Assembly (NCBI GenBank): GCA_027422505.1
Contig: JAPQWV010000633.1
Location: forward strand, 248,001 to 312,000
Reading direction: 5' to 3'
DNA length: 64,000 nt
Source of the DNA: Craterostigma plantagineum
Lineage: Eukaryota > Streptophyta > Magnoliopsida > Lamiales > Linderniaceae
Position 1 is the stretch's first letter, and each line of letters starts with the position of its first letter. A program made the position numbers and the translations under genes. The notes beneath the pieces were generated by a model, which saw nothing but the letters and a program-made list of their open reading frames with translations, made no database searches and was not told the DNA's origin. Shown here piece by piece: positions 12,161 through 24,219 of this stretch.

Positions 12161-13967
12161 AGAGTAAGGCCGCCGTCGAGCGTTTACTGCTTCCATTTTT
12201 AGTGGTGCTATATTTATCTGACTTGCGTACCACTCTGCAGACAATGTTACGATTCAGAGTTTAAGCTTTTCCTTCGAATCACATTGCTTTTGTGTTTACT
12301 ACTTGGATTAGTTTTTAGATTGGTGGTTCAAGAATGCTTGGGATGTTCGTAGTTATACTGTCCATGACTCTGTTTCTCTTGAATTGGGGCTATTCTCCGT
12401 CTATTGCTTGCTCAATGGTATTTGCTACGTGGATTTCGTCCTCATTCTTGTGATTAGATACGATCTGTTCGTTTCATGTGCTTTTCGCCCGCAAGAAGGA
12501 ATCGTTTTGAACGGAAAAAAGCTCAGTGGGAAAACTGGTAAGTTACTTCTATCTCAGTTCTTGCCATACGAAGTTCGTACATTGGCATCCATGGCAAAGC
12601 TTTCTATACTTTGGGCAAGCTTAAGTGTGAAGAAAGCACAGATGTACAATGACCAATATGACAATTTGCAGACCGTACTTTTGACTTATGACTTCAAATT
12701 GATGACCACTCTATCCTCAACATGAGAAGAGTACAGCTGAAACGATGCGTTTTAACAAGTATTGCTTGCTTCGTTGACATAACGTGCCGTGTTAGCAAGC
12801 GTAGCTGTTTATAACTGAACAATTTAATACACTAAAAAACGTAGCTTTCTTTCGTTGACAGTTGACAAAAGAAGGAAAGAAAGAACTGTGTATGAATAAT
12901 GAAACAGGGGACGGCTCCTAGTTTTCCTTTTTTAATCCAACGGTAAACATAAGATTAAACCATCAAAAGCATATTCGTTTCTCTAATACCAATTTTGCCC
13001 GTCAATTTATTATTTCATTTTTTTTTAGAAACAAACGTGTTCAATTAATGATGGACATGGAGATAAACTTTCCCTCTAAACGTAAAGAGAGAATAAAAAT
13101 AAATTGCTAGAAAAAGTAAAAAAAAAAAAGAAGGGGTGATTTAGTCTTTCGCTATTCTTTCAACTTTAGGTATTCATTATATCAGTAAAATCCCTACCCC
13201 TGATTTTAACCCAAAATCCAGGCAAGAACTTTTGAGAGAAGCAAAGCAAATCGCCTGTTCACATTTAGCCATTCTTGATTGGTTCAGAGAAGGTGGGTTT
13301 TCTGTCTGCTTTGCATATAAACTATTGCAGATTGTGTTTGTCAGCTCTTGGATGTGCGACTTTTTGGGGGGTTTTATTGGGAGGATTTATAGGAAAAGAA
13401 TTTTCTGTAATCGCTTCAAGATGCAACCTTTTGATCAAATGAAATAATATTTTTCCTTTTCTTTTGTATTTCGGTAATCTGGGGTTTGGGGTCTCATGAT
13501 TCTTGATGAGATGATAGAGTTGAATATTTTGAAACCAATTTTTTTTTTTTCATTGTTTCCTTGTTTGTATTAGTATTGTTCCGCTTATCTTAATGCTTCC
13601 CTCCATATATAACCGATTACTTGATCTAGACTGAAAATTTTTTATCATTTGGAGCAGTGTCATATATTCTTGTACATCTTTGGAATTGTCTTCTGCTCAT
13701 ATGTATCTTTGTTTTTCGGCAGAGGAACCATTGGGTGTGCTTAAACTATTGGCCGAACCTCCATAGGCGAGTTCTATGGTCGAGATAAGCCATTAAATAT
13801 GACTATTACTTGAGTCTTATAAGTGGAAAGGTGTTTGCTGAAGAGCCTTATCTGATCACACACTTCTCTTGCTCTTTGGCTGCACAGAAGACGCTTATTG
13901 GTCACATTTTCGTTGTCTTAAATACACGATCTTATACTTAACACTTATCCTCTTCGGTGGTGTAAGT
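12161..13967. other. Spacer plus probable 5' leader and leader intron of the ZIP gene
   Basis: 12161-13200 holds the FTR 3' UTR and spacer. An open frame at 12384-12725 shows no known domain. From about 13220 a leader exon ending in AGAAG before GTGGGTTTT, and an acceptor TTTTCGGCAG near 13722, suggest an untranslated first exon and a leader intron of about 430 bp. This is inferred from splice-site shape only. Confidence 0.4.
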
Positions 13968-16174
13968 ATGGAAAAGTTGCGGTACAGAGTAACACATTTC
14001 TGTGCATTCGCTCTCTTGATTGCCCTATCTAGCCATATCGTTACAGCCCAGCACGACAGTGAAACTCGACAGAAAAGAGTAACTGCTCCTCATAGGAATG
14101 CTGGGCAAGGCGTCATAGATGGGTCTGGCACCGAGCATTTCAATCCCGACAAGATCGAAGATGAAACTGTAAATCAGAACGTTAGAGTTTCTGTGTCAAC
14201 AGTTGCCTTGTGTACTCTTGCAATGGCTGCAGCAACTGGTTTGGGCTTAATACCATTCTTCTTCTTAGAGCTCGATCCACAATTGGCTGGGATATGCAAC
14301 GGAGTAGCGGCCGGGGTAATGCTCGCTGCTAGCTTCGACCTTATCCAAGAAGGACAAGGCCATGGAAGTGGGAGTTGGGTTGTGTTCGGTATCTTGGCTG
14401 GCGGTGTATTCATATGGTTTTGCAAGAAGGTATGGCTCTTTCTTGATCATTTAAAGTTTATTTTGGTGGTTCTTGATTTCGATGATGAACCTTCTGCAAC
14501 TCCTTTCTAATATTTCTGCATATTGCTTTTTTGATTGTCAGGTTTTAGAGCAGTACGGTGAAGTTAGCATGTTGGATATTAAAGGAGCTGAAGCTGCTAA
14601 AGCCATTTTAGTAGTTGGAATAATGACCCTTCATTCTTTCGGTGAAGGCTCTGGCGTTGGCGTTTCCTTCGCTGGGTCGAAGGGCTTATCGCAAGGATTA
14701 TTGGTCACTCTTGCCATTGCTGTGCACAACATACCCGAGGGATTGGCCGTGAGTATGGTCTTAGCATCAAGGGGAGTATCACCACAGAACGCTATGCTTT
14801 GGAGCGTAATCACATCGCTTCCTCAGGTATATTCGTCTCAAGAGAAAAACCATATAACTTATGAAGGAACGATTCGTATGGGCTGTAATGAATTTGAAAC
14901 CACTCTGTTTCTCTTTGGATTTGATTTTTAAAACAGTACGATTTCGTTAAAATTTGCAGCCCCTCGTAGCTGTTCCTTCGTTTGTCTTCGCCGATGCCTT
15001 CAACAAGTTCCTACCTTTCGCCACGGGCTTTGCAGCTGGGTGCATGATTTGGATGGTTATGGCTGAGGTTCTCCCAGACGCCTTCAAGGTAGTAGTTACT
15101 TCTCTGACTAATATACGACCTATTCATCCATCGAAGATTCTTATGATGTCCTAAAAGTCCAACCTTTCAATTCTAGGAAGCTCCTCCATCCCACGTTGCA
15201 TCTGCTGCTACACTCTCCGTGGCTTTCATGGAAGCCCTCGGCTCTGTTTTCGAAAACTTCAGCCACAACGTCAAGTAAGCTCTCCCTCTCTCTCTCTCTC
15301 CCACTCTCTCTCTGCTATAACTTACCCAATCTCCATTATTGTCACACGCAAACACAGCCCAGAAGATGCATCGGGTTTCTTCGTCTCCCTCCTCTTCGGC
15401 CTCGGCCCATTGCTAGGCGGGATAGCCCTAGTGTCCTCGGCCCTCGCCTTCCACCTCCAACACTCCCTCCTCACGGGCCTAGCTTCGGGCATAGCCTTCG
15501 TCCTAGGAGCATGGCGCCCACTTCAGCTCCTCATATCCTCCAAAATTACCATCTTGCCCCTCCTCGCCCTCCTCCTAACGGGCTTCTCCTTCGTCCACCT
15601 ATCCATTTCCAACGCCACAAAGCTCAAAACCCGCAAGAAAACCTCAGCAGCCAACACGCTGTCATCATTCACGGGCCTCAGCATAAGCTCAATCACCCTC
15701 CAATCGATCTTATCTTGCCTGCCCATAGCCCTCCACGCCTTGGCCGAGGGGCTTGCCTTGGGAGTGGCTGCACCCAAGGCTTATGGGCTGGGAAGGCACA
15801 TGGTATTGCCCGTTTCGCTCCATGGGTTTCCCCGCGGGGCGGCAGTTGCCAGCTGTATATTCGGGGCGACTGACAGCTGGCACGGGTCGCTGCTCTCGGC
15901 GGCTCTTATTGGGTTTGTGGGCCCTCTTTCTGCTATCGGGGCGATTCTTGCGGGGATTGATTATAGTGGGCTTGATCATTTGATGGTGTTTGCTTGTGGT
16001 GGGCTTTTTCCTTGCTTTGGGAATATTATACGAAGGGCGGTGAAGTTGGATAGGAGGAAGAGCTTGGTGGGGTTTTTCGTCGGGGCGGTTTTTGCTGGGG
16101 CGTGTTTGATGAGTACGAAGCTTGTTTGTTTGCATACGCCATACTGTAATTCTGCGCCTGAAGCTGTGAAGTGA
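13968..16174 (+). CDS. ZIP-family zinc/metal transporter (putative zinc transporter At3g08650-like)
   Basis: Five coding exons (13968-14429, 14542-14826, 14960-15088, 15177-15274, 15358-16174) give 596 residues. An N-terminal signal sequence (ALLIALSSHIVTA) is followed by a soluble linker and many hydrophobic segments. ZIP metal-site signatures appear in helices IV/V form: HSFGEG (about 185-190) and HNIPEG (216-221), with a second pair later (HALAEG and HGFPRG) in the last exon. The family moves Zn2+ or other divalent metals toward the cytosol. This long form with duplicated His motifs matches the At3g08650 clade; its substrate and membrane are not shown by sequence. The long final exon is GC-rich compared with its neighbours. 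Confidence 0.88.
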
Positions 16175-16238
16175 TGATGAAGCATTTTTTTTTCTTGGAT
16201 TGTGTTTCTTAATGTGTAAAAGAATCGCCACTTTGAGC

Positions 16239-16261
16239 ATATATATATATATATATATATG
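16239..16261. repeat. (AT)n microsatellite in the ZIP 3' region
   Basis: About 23 bp of alternating A and T, 65 bp after the stop codon. Confidence 0.85.
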
Positions 16262-16695
16262 AATTCGTGAATGTATGCGTTTTTCGAGTTTGGTCTTTTT
16301 TTTTCCCCTCTCTTTCGATGCCTGGAAATACTTCTGCTGCGAGTAAAAACGTAACAAAAAACATAACAAGATGCTTTTTTCTCTGTTTCTTTGTAATGCA
16401 GATGTTATCATCCTCTATGTAATGCAGATTTTAATCATAAATCAGATCAATACTGTTTGTTTTTAAGTTTTTTTAAGGTGTGAAATCTTAATCCATGTCT
16501 TGAGAGTCGGCCATCTCCACGCATGTTAGAAGTTCGAACAAGAATGTTAGAGAGAGATTTCCATGGATCATCAATAAAGAAATAAATCAAATCATTTTTT
16601 TACAGGACTCGACAAAAAAAATAATTTTGAGGGGAGATATTACGGCTCCAAAAACAATAAAAACGTTATTGAACATAAAAAAAAAAAACGCTATG

Positions 16696-16926
16696 TTAGG
16701 ACACGACGGTAGAAAGAATGAAATCAGTGCTGTCAAAACCAACGATATTCTTGGAACCACCACCAGCCTCCACCGCACAGCGGCCAATCGCCGCCGCGTC
16801 CCTGGCGCGGCGGCCGTTCTTCTCCGCCGGCGGATGGTAATACATCCTCGCAGTTTGAGGGCAATGGGATTGAAACCTGCACACAATTCTCGCGCAAGCG
16901 TCTAATAATTCTGTGTATTTTCCCAT
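16696..16926 (-). CDS. Small conserved plant protein (MGKYTELLD...[13 protein letters not shown] family)
   Basis: Intronless, 76 residues. The N-terminus ([20 protein letters not shown] then [14 protein letters not shown]) is the invariant core of a small angiosperm protein family of unknown function. The Arabidopsis members I recall (At2g31945/At1g05575) are described as stress- or hypoxia-induced. The middle is a variable Gly/Ala/Arg stretch and the C-terminus (FDSTDFIL) is the second conserved block. No signal peptide or membrane helix is visible. It stands alone, with its promoter inside 16927-17785. Confidence 0.72.
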   Translation of the reverse strand: MGKYTELLDACARIVCRFQSHCPQTARMYYHPPAEKNGRRARDAAAIGRCAVEAGGGSKNIVGFDSTDFILSTVVS

Positions 16927-17785
16927 CCCTTCCTTCGTCGTCTTTGCCCTTTCTTTTTTCTTTGTGTTCCTGTAAAAAAAAGAAGAGCGAAGCGGAAAAG
17001 AAAATATATGTAAAGATTAGACTTTGATTTATTCCTTGAGCAACAATTTGAGGAAAAAAAGGAAAAGATCTTATTTTTGTGCTATTTTGTTAATGTAAGA
17101 GGTGAGATTAGAAATCAAAAGACATCCCAAGTTTGCTTTGAGCGTCTGCCCATGAATTGCGGGTAAGAGAGGCTTAGGTAGGTTTGAGGTTTTGTATTGT
17201 ATTTATATTAACGTGCTTTCATGAGTTGAGGATCGAAGAATTATTCCTTCCTTGACTATAATATATTGGTGATTGCTGTTTGTACACGAAACAAAACTGA
17301 TTATATCATTGTTTGAAGATGCTATTTTTTCTTAAAAAATTGCAAATTGTAACGTGGTCATATGTTTTGTTGTGTTAAGTACTATGTATCTTATGACAGA
17401 TAATTAGGTGGCATGTGAAAGAAGAGTACTACTCCGTATTAAATAATAAGAAATCCATCATTTAATTTTCTACGCTGATAATTTAGAAACGAATACTTCA
17501 TAGATTGAGTGACTTGCAGTTTATGCATATTTCTTTCCACGCAAGTTTCTTTTTGCTAATTTGGACTGGACTAAATACGCCAACGAATAGGTCCGAAACA
17601 TTGATTGAGTGAGCTATTTCAGTGCATGGAATTCTTGGCGAAGTATCTTTCGCAAGGAGAAAATCGTATTTTTAATGCGTATAACGAAAACCATGGAGGT
17701 CCAAATTTGTATTGTCAAAACTTGAAATTGATTACTAATGTTACAGACAGATAAATTAAACATGACGCAATGGTGACGATGTAAC
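16927..17785. other. Spacer: promoter of the small minus-strand gene and UTP21 3' region
   Basis: AT-rich with no recognisable coding block. The left part should carry the promoter and leader of the 16696-16926 gene; the right part is the 3' flank of UTP21. Confidence 0.5.
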
Positions 17786-20700
17786 TCAAAACTGTGAATT
17801 GCTAAGGAAAGTAACCATACACCTCGTACTCTGAAACAACCTGTCTACCTTGTGCCACACTGCAGATTGAGTCTCTAGAAGCTTCCTTGCTTTTTCCTGT
17901 AATATTGGCCTTGATCTTACACTTTCACCATGAATCTGAAAACCATGAGGGAAAGAAAAGTGTAACGTTATAGTGGGTCCAAATGGAAAATGAATTACAT
18001 AAACAGAGAAGATTGTTCATATTTTTAATTGAAGATGTTATAGATTTGGCAGAATCTCATTTTGTCGCACCTTTAAGAACAATCTGATCATGGCTTGTAT
18101 GAATTCAAAGTTGTTTCTGCAAGATATCTCTTGAATGAAATAATCAACCACAAGTTCAATGTAATAGAGTTCTGGCCTCTTTCTCGGTTCATGATCATCA
18201 CCATCGTCGTCGTCGATTATCTGAAGCATCCTAAGCTCCATATCCAAGGCCGAAGGAGACAGATTCTTGATATACTCTGTAAACGCTGGAACTGAAAAAG
18301 GTACACGCAAATGAATATTGTGAGCGAAGTTTCAGATTTTCAATAATGAAGCAACGCACACAATTAGAACTAAACATGCAAGTCTTAGACACAAGTAACT
18401 GAAAACTTACAGTTATTTTCCTCGGCAGCAGACCTGAGAATCTGCAAGAAATGAGATTCAGGAAAATCAATTCTTCCTGGCTTCTCTGAATCATGGGATT
18501 GATTATCTTTCTCGTCATGGGAAGATTCTCTCGGTTTGAACAATATCTCGCCAGAGAAAGAGGGAATTGATGGCAAGAAAAAAGGAGCCTTTTCGGGTTT
18601 CTTTGGTGGCTCAATCGGTTTGTTCCTCTCCTTTATAACGTCTAAATTGACCAAGCTTTGCCACTGGCTCTTAGGCAACATTGAAAGCGTGACAAGATCG
18701 GGTATCTGTCGATGCATTTCTGACAAGTCTTGAGAACTTATCCTGTCTGCGTCGAGATCCATGGAATCATCCAAGGTAGATCCAGTAAATGATGGATTTA
18801 GCTTGACCTTCTCAAGGTTACCCTCTGAAGAATTACCATCTGAAGACACAGAAGGTAGCTTGATACTCACGACAATCTTCCCGCTCCCATAGTTATCAGC
18901 TTTGGTGGCAGCGGAAAACATCAACTGATTGGCCCAAAGATAAATCCCATTGTGGCCCACGTGAGTTGTCGCCAAAAAGTCCATGTTTGGTGACAGGGAC
19001 AATGCTGTTACAGGTACATCAACATGCATAGCATCTATTTGCCGAGCCAAGATTACATCCCAGATTCTAAGAGTCCCATCCATGCTAGAACTCAGAAGCC
19101 ATCTTCCATCCTCACTAAAACACATATCAGTTATTCTACCTACATGACCTTCAAACTTTCGGACCATCCTCAATGCAACGACATCAAATAAACGGATAAC
19201 CCAATCATCTGCCACAATAGACAGAAGGCCACTGTAGCGATGGTATACAATCTTAACCAGCGAGCCACCTATTTCTATTTTGGATTTTAATGCACGGCCC
19301 TTAAAATCCCAAACCTTTACATCCCCACGGTAACCAGCACTGATCATGAGGGTATTTGTTGAATCACAAGCAACGCCAACTACTTCTCCATCGTGAGCGC
19401 AGGGTTTTCTTTCGGAGTTATCGATGTAAGTGCCTCGACTTAGTCCTGACTGGAGATTAAATCGCTCAATCCAACCACCTTCGGTCCCTACAACTGCAAA
19501 GTTTCCGCATGCACTGATTGCACAGGCCTTAACCGGTGTGGGATCATCTGGGTTAGGTGATAGGATGTGCTCCCCAATGACCGAGTCTCTAAGCTTCCAT
19601 ACATATGCTTGAGGTGTATCCATGTGACATGTAACTACATTAGACCAATCACGTTCCCGAATTTCACAAACATCAAATACAATCACCGGCTTCAGCTTCA
19701 ACTCCATTTCGTTCACCTTGAGTTTTCTCGCCCTTTTGGTTACGTGGCCTTGAGAAAGTTCCTTACTTCGCTGATCCTGAATAATAGAAAAAAGGCGGAA
19801 AGCACGGTCTTGGCCAGCAGACAGGATATTTGTCCCATTTGCATGGAATTTGATACATAGAGGGGGAGCACTATGCCCTTTTCTAAAGCTGCGAAGATAA
19901 GGGTCACCGTCATCAGCCTGGAAAACCCACAATTTTATAGAGTTGTCAGTAGAAGTACTAAGCAGCACTGGTTCCTGAGCCAGAAAGTGAAGTGAAACGA
20001 TGGAAGAGTCATGGGCCTCACTAATGACAGACTTAAGTCTCCTTTTCTCGAGATTCCAAATGTTTATGATACCAGACGAACCACCAGATGCTAAAAGAGG
20101 CTCCCCATCGGTCCTAAATGATAAAGAAGTGACGGGATCGCGAGCCGAATGAGCGAATGTTACAATCTCTTCATCGTACTGAATATTGTGAATGTGAATT
20201 TTTCCATCTGAACAACCAACAGCAACAACATGCAGCGCTGGGGAGTTCACACAGCAAGACACGGCTGAATTCCACCCTTTGAATTCGTGTATCATTCGCT
20301 TGTTCTTGATGTTCCAAAGTTGCAAGGAACCTTCTTGACTTCCAATAAGTACCTGTTGAAATGCATCATCAAAATGAAATCAAAAAAAGTTGCTGACAAT
20401 TGACATGCATAACTACCTGCGTTTAAGGACATTACCTTATCCAAATAAGTATCTGGGTGCATCAAGCAGGTCGGTGTAAAGTTGCTTTCTAACAATATAT
20501 GACCAACTGGAGACGGATTCGCTTTTAGGCCTTTAAATTCCCAGATGAAGATGCTCCCTTTGACGTCCATGCTTAATACATTATCACCAAAAACAAGCAA
20601 ATAATTGATCTTGGCATTATGGCTTTCCCAGGTTGCCACCTGTTGAATCAGAAAACTGTATTACTTCCCTGTGATAGCTTAGAAGTGTGGCAGGCAACAC

Positions 20701-21334
20701 AACACACAGAGGCCAAACTATTCGCATTGTCACAACACATAAGGCAAACTTTAAAAACACATTCATGAACGCAATCTTCTGCAAAAAGCATAAAGTGAAA
20801 TACCAGTTTGGTGCGCGAGAAAACTGCTATATTATGCCCATAGGCAGCAAATGTGTACTCTCGATAAGCTGCCAATGCTCTTATTTTCTTTGGGAGTTGA
20901 GGACCTACATATCAACATAAAGCAACGATACTATCATCACAAACCATTAATTCAGACAGCAACCGCTCGCTAAAAGGACAATGAACTACCGCAAACTAAA
21001 TTAAACAGGAAACTAAAAGAATTAGTGATAATAACCAAAGCCTTAGGCTTACTGGCAGATTCCAGCTTGAAGAAGGCGTCTCTCTTTCTCTGAAGAAACA
21101 TAATTATAGAAACAAACGTTAGATCGTCCCCGTACCCAACCAAAATAACATAAAACACATTATTAACGCGTGTGTGAGTAAGAAACAGACCCCTGCAGTT
21201 TTAAACAACTTGTGGACTTGAAAGGCTTTGCCGACGGAGACTGTGACGAAAGTCTCGGTGTTTTGCCGGCGTATGGAGAACGGCACGTTAGTTGTTACGT
21301 ATCCAATTGCACGGTACGGCTCGAATATTCCCAT
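17786..21334 (-). CDS. UTP21: U3 snoRNA-associated protein 21 (UTP21/WDR36), small-subunit processome
   Basis: Seven minus-strand exons join in frame: 21334-21191, 21089-21053, 20904-20804, 20639-20436, 20352-18411, 18291-18071 and 17935-17786, giving about 932 residues, close to the family's usual length. It has the start MGIFEPYRAIGYVTTNVPF, a tandem WD40 array with many GH...W[DN] units (for example HDSSIVSLHFLAQEPVLLST and HVGRITDMCFSEDGRWLLSS), then the linker SQWQSLVNLDVIKERNKPIE and the C-terminal Utp21 domain ending IVTFLSNSQF-like (here MVTFLSNSQF). UTP21 sits in the UTP-B module of the nucleolar processome that handles 18S pre-rRNA. The exon 1/2 junction is the least certain: the joined product carries about a dozen residues (near KTAGRKRDAFF) not expected from relatives. 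Confidence 0.93.
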
Positions 21335-21915
21335 CTTGCCGATTGCAGAGCTAACGGCGGCGAAAAAATTTTCTGACCTTAAGGGTTTTCAACGGAAAAC
21401 GACGAGCCAAATAGGGTTTAAGAGGGAATAGTGAGCAATTCTAACAAACGGCGCCGTTTTGGGGCAGGAGTGTACTGTATATGTATACAAAAGATTTTTG
21501 GAAATTACCGATAAGTCCCTCCAAGATAAAAACACTAAGGCGAAATGAGCTTGGGAAGGGCATGAAGAGCTAACGGGCTATCTTTTTATTTTAAATCAAA
21601 TGGGATAAATATAGTGAGCCCATATGTGTTGAGTAAAAAAAAATATTGCTATGCTGTTTTAGAGCATCTTCAGTCAAACTGCAAAACTCAAAATATGAGT
21701 AAAAATACACCGATCATACCCCAAATCAAAACTTAATATGGGATTATTTTTTTTATTTCTTTCTCATCGAATTGACTGAAATATGCACTATGCGTCAAGG
21801 AGATGTGTTTGTTCTTTCAAAATTCCATTCAAGGACCTTTTAATTCTGTAATTAAATTATTAAGCACATCCATGCCACAAATAAAACAAATAAATAAATA
21901 TATTATAAAGAAGGG
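21335..21915. other. UTP21 promoter side and AT-rich spacer
   Basis: Upstream of the UTP21 ATG. Includes the short inverted-repeat element at 21664-21785; no gene seen. Confidence 0.45.
21664..21785. mobile_element. Possible MITE, about 122 bp
   Basis: The ends are imperfect inverted repeats: GCATCTTCAGTCAA at 21664 and, reading back from 21785, GCATATTTCAGTCAA. The inside is AT-rich and non-coding. I could not settle a target duplication, so this stays tentative. Confidence 0.35.
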
Positions 21916-21929
21916 TGGGTCGGTTGAAT

Positions 21930-22215
21930 GGAGTATTTTTTTTTCCCGAAACGATAGCTTGCATTAATAGCAAAGATACAAGGCTAAATAGCCCGAAGAG
22001 TCTCAACGGTTCATCGTCGACCGAGAGAACAAAGGCTCACATAGGAGCACCAAACAATCCCACAAGGGGAAAAAACACTCCCACGTGGGGAGAAATGGGT
22101 CCACAAGGGACAAAAAACCGACAGAAAACAGAACATCATAATCTACGGCCAAGAACTAAAGAACCTATAACAGAAAAAGCGATTAGGCTAAATCTACAAT
22201 ACTCTTCACTTTAAC
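21930..22215 (-). mobile_element. Possible truncated retroposon 3' end with poly(A)
   Basis: On the minus strand a non-coding stretch ends in GCTATCGTTTCGGG followed by nine or more A residues (21939 downward), which is the shape of a LINE or SINE 3' tail. No reverse transcriptase is visible. The upstream border merges into GC-rich DNA. Confidence 0.25.
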
Positions 22216-22500
22216 CGGTAGGCGGCGGCTCTTGATGAGCCGGGCATCGGGGTGGGCGCGGCCGGGCGAAGGCGGAGGTTGGCAGAGGCGGAGGCAGAGA
22301 CGGCGGCGGGCGGAGGTGGAGCAGAGGCGGCGAGCGGAGGTGGAGTGGAGCTCGGCGACAACAGGGAGCGGCGGCGGAAGGCGGAGGCTGGCAGAGGCGG
22401 AGGCAGAGATGGCGGCGGGCGGAGGTGTAGCAGAGGCGGCGAGCGGAGGTGGAGTGGAGCTCGGCGACGACGGGGAGCGGCGGCGGTAGGCGGCAAAGGA
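22216..22500. repeat. GC-rich tandem duplication, about 109-bp period
   Basis: A block starting GCGGAGG at 22272 recurs at 22381 with few changes; both contain GGAGTGGAGCTCGGCGAC. The region is very GC-rich inside an AT-rich spacer. All long open frames across it, on both strands, are low-complexity (Arg/Gly or Pro/Ala) and are not credible genes. Confidence 0.75.
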
Positions 22501-22555
22501 GAAAGCAAATTTTTTTTTTGTTAGAAAGAAAGAAAAGGGAAAAAAAAGAAAACGG

Positions 22556-22588
22556 CTCCCCCAACCTCCATTAATGGAGGTGGGGGAG
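22556..22588. repeat. Near-perfect 33-bp palindrome
   Basis: CTCCCCCAACCTCCATTA followed by TAATGGAGGTGGGGGAG (sharing the central TTAA) forms a hairpin with a single bulged A. It directly borders the GC-rich repeat. Confidence 0.8.
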
Positions 22589-23368
22589 GAGGTAACGCGG
22601 AAGGGTGGGTGTTTGTTGGAGGGTGGTCGGTGGTAGGGGTGGGTGGCGGCCGCTTGGGGTGAAGGAAGAAGAAAGGGTTAGGTTTTGGTTTTTTTAGAGG
22701 GAAGGAGAAGGAAAAGTTAGAGAGAGAAATCGACTAGCAAATTCAAAAGAACCACCATTTCAATTTGGGCGACTTTTTCAATTTGTTGCTGGCGAAACTA
22801 TTATTTTTATTATTGTCGTCTAAATTTCATTGATTTGACGTTTTTATTTCTAATAAGGTTTCATTTGTTATCGTTTAATAATATAGTATGTTAAATGAAT
22901 GTAGGAATCAAATGGTTTCTAATAAAAATATATAAAAGAACTTTATTATTAATAAATATTTTATTCTATGTTCTATTATATGAAAATATGTAGTTTAGTT
23001 AAATTTTGTGAAATTATTATTTTTAATTGAATTTAAAATAATACGGTCTAATTTGTAAAGTTGGATATTATATGGGTAATATTAAAAATATGATAGAAAT
23101 AATATTACAATAACGGTCTTTTGAGGATGAAAATTGATTTGCCGGTTGGAAAACAATTAATGCACTATGGGTGAGAATGAGTTTTTCTGTTAAGCAAGAA
23201 ATTAAACTATCTTACTATCGTCTTATTCATCTCTTCTATCTCTCACCTCCCATCTGGAAATTCTTCTCCTTCTCATCTAATTCTTCTCATCTTAGTCTCC
23301 TCACAAAAAATACAATATCATCGAATATCAATAACACTACGATCAGCATTCATAACAGCAAGCTAGCC
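22589..23368. other. Spacer and 5' leader of the small gene at 23369
   Basis: 22589-22740 is purine-rich, 22750-23165 is AT-rich non-coding, and 23220-23368 is a CT-rich stretch that looks like a 5' leader. No other gene is visible. Confidence 0.4.
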
Positions 23369-23678
23369 ATGGGGATTCTATCCTGGTTTTGGAGAAGCAA
23401 TGGCACTACCAACGCCTCTTCGATCAACAAGAAGGAAGAGCCCATGCCCGCGAAACCCGAATCGAACTCCGATGCATTGGGTATGAACGAGCAATTGAGG
23501 TCCGGCGACCCGAAAAGGCTGCTGACGTGTTGGTTTTCGAATTCGGGTCGGTTTCCGTGTCGGCCGGCAAGGTGACGTTGACCAGTTACTGTCCGGTATC
23601 TGAGGACCTCGAGCCCTGCAGGTGGCAAATACTGCCTGCGAGTGAGTCCAACGCTCCTAGTTCCGCGCCGTTTTTTGA
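23369..23678 (+). pseudogene. Small uncharacterised plant gene with two one-base frameshifts
   Basis: The ATG at 23369 starts MGILSWFWRSNG, an N-terminus I associate with a small plant-only family (about 100 residues) whose C-terminal block contains FGSV...KVTL..YCPVSEDLEPCRW.ILPA. Here that block sits in a different frame from the start: one base is missing near 23487-23491 (after GMN). A second missing base near 23657-23660 moves the frame again, so the family's usual C-terminal end and its stop (TGA, 23676-23678) are out of register. The coding character of both parts is well kept, so this is either a very recent pseudogene or two assembly errors. Function of the family is unknown. Confidence 0.6.
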
Positions 23679-24219
23679 ATGTTAGGTTGAAGTGACGAAA
23701 AGAATAGGGGGATTTGCATTTTTTTTACTTAGACCACCTCCAACCGAAAATGCATTCTCAAACTCAAGCACATTCTCAAACTCAAAATGCAGTAATTCTT
23801 TTCCAACCGATAAACCAATTCGCAAACTTAAAAGACCATTATTGTAATATTCTCTTATATCCAATTTTTTAATATTTGAAATTTACAACATTACCAATCA
23901 GACCATACTATTATTTTATGTTCGACTGAAAAAATAATTTCAAAAAATTAATAATAAACTCAGTACTTTTTCATATACTATAAAAATGTAAAAAAAATAA
24001 TTATTAATAACAGGAGTCCTTTCATATATTTTTATTTATTTTCTTACATGGGTAGTTTAATAATTAAAAATAATAAAGGGTATATATTGTAATTTTTAAA
24101 ACATCAAACGCATCTTTTGGGATATCTGATTCCCAAAACGCATATCGTTTAAAATAGGAGAGAGAAATGAAAACGCATTGCGAGTTTGCGTAGGTGTACG
24201 ATTGAAGAACTTTTAGTAT
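23679..24219. other. AT-rich spacer before the second copia element
   Basis: Contains an ACCTCCAACCG-type stretch at about 23731 and AT-rich filler, reminiscent of plant MITE ends, but I found no matching second end. Part of it could be upstream LTR sequence if the left LTR is longer than the shared 614 bp. Confidence 0.35.

Noticed and set aside
12384..12725. 113-codon frame after the FTR gene
   Set aside because: No recognised domain and no ATG context; lies in 3' spacer DNA.
15196..16411. Alternative long frames on both strands across the last ZIP exon
   Set aside because: Shadows of the GC-rich ZIP coding exon.
22206..22564. Pro/Arg- and Gly/Arg-rich frames on both strands
   Set aside because: Created by the 109-bp GC-rich duplication; no start context, family or codon pattern supports them.
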